This document shows, piece after piece, positions 59,385 through 64,000 of a stretch of DNA of 64,000 bases; the stretch's first letter is position 1, and each line of letters begins with the position of its first letter. The notes under the pieces are model-generated. The model was not told where the DNA came from. It worked only from the letters and a program-made list of their open reading frames with translations, and did not search any database. Origin of the DNA: Paraburkholderia azotifigens (GTDB lineage Bacteria; Pseudomonadota; Gammaproteobacteria; Burkholderiales; Burkholderiaceae); the NCBI RefSeq assembly GCF_007995085.1, contig NZ_VOQS01000003.1:3038001-3102000 (forward strand). Reading direction: 5' to 3'. The translations under genes and the position numbers were made by a program.

Positions 59385-62311
59385 TTCGGTGATTGACCTT
59401 CGAGCGCCTGAAGCACCAGTTGAGCAATGTGAATCGGGCGCCGGTCGCTGCCGTGCTCAATCTGCTCGCGACAGCTAAAGCCGTTCGTGACAACAATCGC
59501 GTCAGCCGGCGCCGCACGGAGCAACGGCAAAAGCTTATCTTCAGCGACCTTCATGGACAGTTCATAGTGGTCCTTGTTGAAGCCGAATGAACCCGCCATT
59601 CCGCAGCACCCGGTCTCGAGCAATTTCCAGCGCGTGCCCAGCTTGTCCAGAAGCGCGGTCTCCCCCTTCATGCCAAACAGCGCTTTCTGGTGGCAATGCC
59701 CATGCACAACAACGTCCGCATCAAGCTTCGGCCAAGGATAATCCAACTGAGCCAGAAAGTCGGAGAGCAGATATGTCTGTTCCGATAGCTTCTTTGCAGC
59801 AGGCACGTTCGGCAGTTGCTTCAGCAGTTCGTCCTTGAAGACAGAAAGACAGCCGGGTTCGAGGCCAACAACCGGCACACCGGCAAAGACGTCGTCAGCC
59901 AGAGCACCTACAGCCGTCTCGAGCAAAGCCTTCGCCTCGTCCAGTAGACCGAAGTCATACAGTGGCCTGCCACAACATAAACGCTTGCGCGGCAGGACCA
60001 CTTCGAAGCCAACCCTCGTGAGGACCTCGAAAGCCGCACCCGCCACCTCTGGCGAGAAGTTGTCGCTGAAGGTGTCAACCCAGAGGATGACCTTCGGTTT
60101 CGATGCCGTACCCGCCGTAAGCTTGCGCGCGCGGTTCGCACCGGCGATTCTCCTGAAGGTCTTTGGCGCGAACTTCGGAAGCTTCCGTTCCGGCGCGGCC
60201 CCCGCCACCCATTTGCCGATATGGGAAATAGGGGCGGTTGAGGCCAAAAAATTCGTCAACCTCGGAAAATAGCTCGCTATCGGTGCCCATTGCGCAATTC
60301 TTCCCATGAACATCGCCTGTCGAGGTCGGCGATGATTTTCGTAGTAGTGCGAGAGAAACTCTGCTTTGTAAGACGCCATGTCGGTATGCGTCGGACAATC
60401 CGACTTGCAGCCTTTGCACGCGAGACATGTGTCAAGCGCTTCCTTGACCTCGCGGCTGTTCCAGCCATCAGTGATGACCTCGCCCTGCAACATCTCCCAG
60501 AAAAGGTGCACCCGTCCCCGCGTGGAGAACTTCTCCTCCCTCGTGGCCCGAAAACTCGGACACATCGTCCCGCCATCAAGCGAGCGACACTTGCCCATGC
60601 CGATACAGCGTTCAACAGCCCGCTGCATGCCGTCACCCTCTTCGCTGGCAAAGGTAAGCTTGGTCGTCAGCGTGACAGGCTTGTACGCTGGGCCCATCCG
60701 CAAATTTTCATCTGCGCGGTACGCGTTGATGACTTTACCGGGATTGAGCCGATTAGCTGGGTCCCAAATGGCCTTGAACTCAGCCATCGCCTGCATGACC
60801 TCGGCGCCATACATGATGGGAAGGAATTCCGCCTTTGCCTGACCATCTCCGTGCTCCCCGGAAAGCGAGCCGCCGAAATCGACAACCAGTTGAGCGGCCT
60901 CCCGCAGGAAGTCGCGCCATACGAGTACGCCTCGCGATGTCCGGATGTCGAACGTTATGCGAGCATGAACGCACCCGTCACCGAAGTGACCATACAGACA
61001 CGTCTCGTAGCCATACCGGTCAACGAGCGCTTGAAACTGTCGGAGGTAATCGCCCAGGCGCATCGGGTCCACTGCAGCGTCTTCCCAGCCAACAATCGGG
61101 TCTGGCTTCGACGGGTCAATGGACAAGGAGACTGCGGACGCTCCGGTCTCGCGAATGGACCAAATCTTTTGTTGCTTTGGCTTGTCTTCAACGACTAGCC
61201 CAGAAACGTTTTCGCCCGCATTGCCGGCGCTGAAATACTCATCGGCTTCGACAGCCTGTGCCGTCGCATCGCAGACAGTGTTTGCTCCGAATTCGAGAAC
61301 GACCCAAGCGTCACCTTCTGGCAGGAGAGCAATTTCTTCTGCCTTCAGTTTCCGAGCTTGCAGCCCGCGGATGATACCTCGGTCGAGGCCTTCGATAGCA
61401 ATCGGCGAGAACTTCTGAAAATGAGGAACCGCGTCAGCGGCCGTGTAGATGTCTTTGAATCCAAGAACGAGCAAGACGCGACAAGACGGACTATGAACGA
61501 GACGGACCTTTGCTTGCAACGTGACCGCACAGGTGCCCTCCGTGCCTACAAGCGCACGTGCAACATTGAAGCCATTTTCTGGAAGCAGCTGGTCGAGGTT
61601 AAATCCAGAGACGCGCCGCTTGATTTGCGGAAACTCTTTGCGGATGTGTTGGGCATAGCGGTTGCGCAGGTCCCTCAGCTTCGAGTAAATCTCACCTTTG
61701 CGGCCGCCAGCGCGAATAATTTCGGCGAGCTCGACTTCACTTGTCGGGCCGACCCAGAACCGAGCTCCGTCGTACGTCGCAATTTCGAGCGCCTCGACAT
61801 TCTCGACTGTCTTGCCTGCCATCACGGAATGCGCGCCACACGAGTTATTGGCAATCATGCCGCCGAGCGTGCATCGACTGTGAGTGGCTGGGTCCGGCGC
61901 AAAAGTCAGACCATGCGCCTCTGCCGCATCCCGCAACGTGTCGCATACGACGCCCGGTTCGACGATAGCGGTCTGCTCTTCGGGGTCAATCGAGACGACC
62001 CGGTTCACATACTTGCTTGCATCAGCCACTACCGCAACGTTCACACATTGCCCGTTCTGCGACGTACCACCGCCTCGCGTCAGAAACGGAACGTCCATCC
62101 GATGGCAGACTTCGAGCGCCATGACGAGGTCGTTGACATCAGCCGGAACGACGACGCCAAGCGGAATCTGCCGGTAGTTTGAAGCGTCAGAGGCGTACAA
62201 CGCCTTCGAACCGTTGTCGAACCGGACCTCGCCACGTAGGCACGAGCGCAACTCCGTTTCGACTTTGTGCAGAAGGCCGTGGCTTGCCTGGAACGGTGTG
62301 GCTGTCTTCAC
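59330..62311 (-). CDS. ydiJ: FAD/Fe-S dehydrogenase, D-2-hydroxyglutarate dehydrogenase type
   Basis: A 993-residue fusion protein of YdiJ type. The N-terminal half is an FAD-binding PCMH domain (VVVPADVNDLVMALEVCHRM, LTRGGGTSQNGQCVN, GGMIANNSCGAHSVMAGKTV) with its FAD-oxidase C domain (CLYGHFGDGCVHARITFDIR; SLSGEHGDGQAKAEFLP). Then follow a 4Fe-4S region (CIGMGKCRSLDG; CLACKGCKSDCPTHTDM) and a CCG domain (LCCGRPLYDFGLLDEAKALL, LEPGCLSVF, HGHCHQKALFG, TGCCGMAGSFG). YdiJ proteins oxidise D-2-hydroxyglutarate to 2-oxoglutarate. It starts at GTG 62311, one base after the HglS stop (TAA-C-GTG), so translation is coupled and the two reactions are consecutive. Electron acceptor could be EtfAB or quinone. 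Confidence 0.9.
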   Translation of the reverse strand: MKTATPFQASHGLLHKVETELRSCLRGEVRFDNGSKALYASDASNYRQIPLGVVVPADVNDLVMALEVCHRMDVPFLTRGGGTSQNGQCVNVAVVADASKYVNRVVSIDPEEQTAIVEPGVVCDTLRDAAEAHGLTFAPDPATHSRCTLGGMIANNSCGAHSVMAGKTVENVEALEIATYDGARFWVGPTSEVELAEIIRAGGRKGEIYSKLRDLRNRYAQHIRKEFPQIKRRVSGFNLDQLLPENGFNVARALVGTEGTCAVTLQAKVRLVHSPSCRVLLVLGFKDIYTAADAVPHFQKFSPIAIEGLDRGIIRGLQARKLKAEEIALLPEGDAWVVLEFGANTVCDATAQAVEADEYFSAGNAGENVSGLVVEDKPKQQKIWSIRETGASAVSLSIDPSKPDPIVGWEDAAVDPMRLGDYLRQFQALVDRYGYETCLYGHFGDGCVHARITFDIRTSRGVLVWRDFLREAAQLVVDFGGSLSGEHGDGQAKAEFLPIMYGAEVMQAMAEFKAIWDPANRLNPGKVINAYRADENLRMGPAYKPVTLTTKLTFASEEGDGMQRAVERCIGMGKCRSLDGGTMCPSFRATREEKFSTRGRVHLFWEMLQGEVITDGWNSREVKEALDTCLACKGCKSDCPTHTDMASYKAEFLSHYYENHRRPRQAMFMGRIAQWAPIASYFPRLTNFLASTAPISHIGKWVAGAAPERKLPKFAPKTFRRIAGANRARKLTAGTASKPKVILWVDTFSDNFSPEVAGAAFEVLTRVGFEVVLPRKRLCCGRPLYDFGLLDEAKALLETAVGALADDVFAGVPVVGLEPGCLSVFKDELLKQLPNVPAAKKLSEQTYLLSDFLAQLDYPWPKLDADVVVHGHCHQKALFGMKGETALLDKLGTRWKLLETGCCGMAGSFGFNKDHYELSMKVAEDKLLPLLRAAPADAIVVTNGFSCREQIEHGSDRRPIHIAQLVLQALEGQSPNQVSSLLRLAAGELVSTS

Positions 62312-62312
62312 G

Positions 62313-63341
62313 TTACTTCGCTGCGTTGGCGGTCATCTTGAAAATTCCGGTCGCGTTGCCGGCATCGAATCGCAGGTCCGTCTGCCAGCGGCGGGACGCC
62401 TGGTCAAACGTGCGTTTGCGAGTGATGAACTCGTAAAACGAACCAGGAACGTCACGAGTAGTTAGTGTACCGTCGACCGCCTTGAACTGACGCTGTACGG
62501 TGTCGGCACGATATGCGGTCTGGAATACGCGACCTGAACGCGAGCGCTCGACTTCCGGCTTCATCGGACGGCCCTTCGCCTTCTCCTCATCCGAAAGCGC
62601 AAAAACATCTTCGACGCGGTCGGTAGCATGATTGAACGCGTTCCCTTCGGTCGAAATCCACGCCATCTCCGCAGACTCAAGGAGCAACGCTTCATAGTCG
62701 GTCTCGCTCGGCAGGTCGTGCTGACGCGAGAACGCACCGACAATGACGGGCAACAATTTCAACGCAGCCTCGATGGTCAACGAACCATCGCGCTCCAACT
62801 CCGAGAGTTGCGATACCGCCAACGGCGTGAGCGGGTCCTTCGACGAAGCGACCACATTGGTCACGGCCTGCTGAAATTCGGTCGAGAAACGTTCCGGATG
62901 CAGTTCGCTTACGAAGAACTGCGCGATGTCGTCCGGAGCATCTTCGTGTGCATATGCGCGACCGGTCATGTTCAGCTTGTCCAGCGGATAACGACCATTG
63001 AGCCTGAAGCCGAGGGGACGAAGAATGCGAGTGAAGGCAGCCTCGCCGGGAGGCAACGCACCGTTTTGCGCCCAACGCACCGTGCGTATCGCGCCGTGGT
63101 CAAAGAAAACCGAACCACCACTCGCGATTGCGTCCTTCGTGTACACCCGGCCATTCTCCGACCGCTGCAGCAAGTCATCAAAGAGTGCCATGTTCATGGC
63201 TTGCGCGAGTTCTGCGCGGGTAACCGTGCCTTCCTCAAAGTCCTCGAGCAACGACGGAAAGTTCAAGGTTGAGAACAGAAAGTCCGTCTTCTCGTTGCCA
63301 AGCAGGCTGGTCAAAAGACGCTCGACGTTTGCATTGCGCAT
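62313..63341 (-). CDS. hglS: 2-oxoadipate dioxygenase/decarboxylase HglS (DUF1338)
   Basis: A 342-residue DUF1338 (VOC-fold) Fe(II) enzyme which converts 2-oxoadipate to D-2-hydroxyglutarate and CO2, first described in Pseudomonas putida lysine breakdown. The metal ligands of the family appear as His82 in VFFDHGAIRTV, His238 in EGNAFNHATDRVED and Glu304 in PGSFYEFITRKRTF; the substrate-binding Arg is Arg86 in the first motif. ATG 63341 starts the conserved part, with GAGAG upstream. It is followed after one base by the D-2-hydroxyglutarate dehydrogenase-like gene and is divergent from a LysR gene, its probable regulator. Confidence 0.92.
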   Translation of the reverse strand: MRNANVERLLTSLLGNEKTDFLFSTLNFPSLLEDFEEGTVTRAELAQAMNMALFDDLLQRSENGRVYTKDAIASGGSVFFDHGAIRTVRWAQNGALPPGEAAFTRILRPLGFRLNGRYPLDKLNMTGRAYAHEDAPDDIAQFFVSELHPERFSTEFQQAVTNVVASSKDPLTPLAVSQLSELERDGSLTIEAALKLLPVIVGAFSRQHDLPSETDYEALLLESAEMAWISTEGNAFNHATDRVEDVFALSDEEKAKGRPMKPEVERSRSGRVFQTAYRADTVQRQFKAVDGTLTTRDVPGSFYEFITRKRTFDQASRRWQTDLRFDAGNATGIFKMTANAAK

Positions 63342-63501
63342 CGCAAATCTCTCAGGGCTGGGGCCGCCCGACCAAGGGCGGGAATGGGTGAAAGGGCCAA
63401 GGTACTTCACCTATCAGCCCTGCATGTTTGGAATTATTCAAGCCCTTGCAAGCCGCGTAAAGCGAGTTTAAATTGTTAGCTGATGAGTTTTTGGAACTAC
63501 C
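63342..63501. promoter_or_regulatory. Divergent promoter region of hglS and a LysR gene
   Basis: A 160-base gap between divergent start codons, the usual place for a LysR-type operator. It has an A/T-rich core (GAATTATTC at 63430-63438; AGTTTAAATTGTTAGC around 63466-63481). No unique T-N11-A box can be singled out by eye. Confidence 0.45.
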
Positions 63502-64000
63502 ATGCGCAAATTCAAGATTCCGAACATGGGTGCGTTGATGGCTTTCGAAGCGTCGGCACGCCACGAAAGCTTCACTCATGCCGCCAAGGAGCTATTTCTC
63601 ACAGAGAGCGCTGTCTCGCGGCAGATTGCCACTCTGGAGTCCAATCTTGGCGTTCGCCTCTTCGTTCGAGCGAAACAACGAGTGATTTTGACCAAGGCGG
63701 GAAAGCTCTACGGCACGCAGGTCCGCAGGTCGCTTGAACATCTCGACCGTGACACGCTCTCAATCATCGCGCACGGTAGTGGCGGCGGCTATCTGGAACT
63801 CGCAGTCCTCCCCACCTTTGCTTCCCAATGGCTCATTCCTCGACTCAAAGATTTCAACGACCGCACACCTGACGTTCGAGTCAACATGGGTGTTCGAACC
63901 GATATGTTCTCGTTCGAAGAGTCGCACTTTGAGGCCGCTATCCACTACGGCAAGCCGACTTGGCCAGGCACATCGTCGGACTACCTCTTCGGCGAGGAAA
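63502..64000 (+). CDS. LysR-family regulator (GcvA-like), 3' end beyond window
   Basis: The first 166 residues of a LysR regulator cut by the window end. The winged HTH is clear (IPNMGALMAFEASARHESFT then LTESAVSRQIATLESNLGVR and LFVRAKQRVILTKAGKLYGT), followed by the start of the effector domain (YLELAVLPTFASQWLIPRLK), a GcvA-subfamily hallmark. Divergent from hglS, so it likely controls the hglS-ydiJ operon and may respond to 2-oxoadipate or a related acid. Confidence 0.9.
   Translation, partial: MRKFKIPNMGALMAFEASARHESFTHAAKELFLTESAVSRQIATLESNLGVRLFVRAKQRVILTKAGKLYGTQVRRSLEHLDRDTLSIIAHGSGGGYLELAVLPTFASQWLIPRLKDFNDRTPDVRVNMGVRTDMFSFEESHFEAAIHYGKPTWPGTSSDYLFGEE

Noticed and set aside
1..64000. 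tRNA, rRNA, riboswitch and replication origin
   Set aside because: No cloverleaf with GTTCRA-type arm, rRNA segment, known riboswitch core, iteron array or parAB/rep gene was recognised by eye; a covariance-model scan would be needed to exclude short RNAs.

Overview
The window looks like part of a secondary replicon (chromosome 2/3 or a megaplasmid) of a Burkholderiaceae bacterium, most likely Paraburkholderia or Caballeronia. This rests on the G+C-rich codon use, the porin ending in a terminal Phe, the orphan VgrG/Rhs type VI secretion (T6SS) islands, and the dense set of LysR/GntR/AraC-controlled catabolic operons. No rRNA, tRNA or CRISPR array was seen.

Layout. (1) 0-4.6 kb: an ISNCY transposase remnant with a 26-bp inverted repeat, two membrane proteins, a general porin and an isoprenylcysteine-methyltransferase-like protein. 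(2) 4.8-15.2 kb: an aromatic/amine catabolism region. A minus-strand operon encodes, in transcription order, a Rieske oxygenase, a glutamine-synthetase-like ligase, a [2Fe-2S] ferredoxin, a ferredoxin reductase, a C26 gamma-glutamyl hydrolase and a LysR regulator. A GntR regulator is divergent. An aromatic-acid MFS transporter, a DUF4863 (PnbB-like) protein and a nitroreductase flank it. The gene set implies a gamma-glutamylated intermediate, as in aniline degradation, but with a different oxygenase and hydrolase type. (3) 15.2-18.2 kb: a GlxA-like regulator divergent from an MFS exporter, a metallo-hydrolase tail fragment and a small secreted protein. (4) 18.3-27.5 kb: T6SS island A, vgrG > OB-fold protein > secreted protein > rhs with a C-terminal toxin > candidate immunity gene. 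(5) 27.9-33.7 kb: an accessory segment with a lipoprotein of RNase Sa fold lacking two catalytic residues, a broken integrase, an FtsK-gamma/HNH-like fusion protein, a RidA protein and an IS630 element. (6) 33.8-39.3 kb: T6SS island B, vgrG > DUF4123 adaptor > DUF3304 lipoprotein > Tle1-type phospholipase (frameshifted). (7) 39.3-49.6 kb: a decayed region with a diguanylate cyclase, small envelope proteins, and remnants of Tn3, IS3 and IS5 elements, a LysR gene and a hydrolase. (8) 49.7-64 kb: a lysine/2-aminoadipate catabolic module with EtfAB, an aminotransferase, an FAD amine oxidoreductase, an AmaB-type aldehyde dehydrogenase, a periplasmic binding protein, AraC-like, XRE-cupin and LysR regulators, an FAD/Fe-S D-2-hydroxyglutarate-dehydrogenase-like protein and HglS.

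How the parts work together. Region 8 reads as pipecolate/aminoadipate semialdehyde > 2-aminoadipate > 2-oxoadipate > D-2-hydroxyglutarate > 2-oxoglutarate, with electrons leaving through EtfAB. A 20-bp sequence, identical at both sites, lies about 135-140 bp upstream of both the aminotransferase and the binding-protein start codons. It probably ties these transcripts into one regulon.

One caution affects several calls. At least seven frameshifts in the window are single-base deletions, six of them contractions of homopolymer runs (in vgrG, tle1, a small membrane protein, an unknown gene and the IS5 transposase). These may be sequence errors rather than true inactivation.
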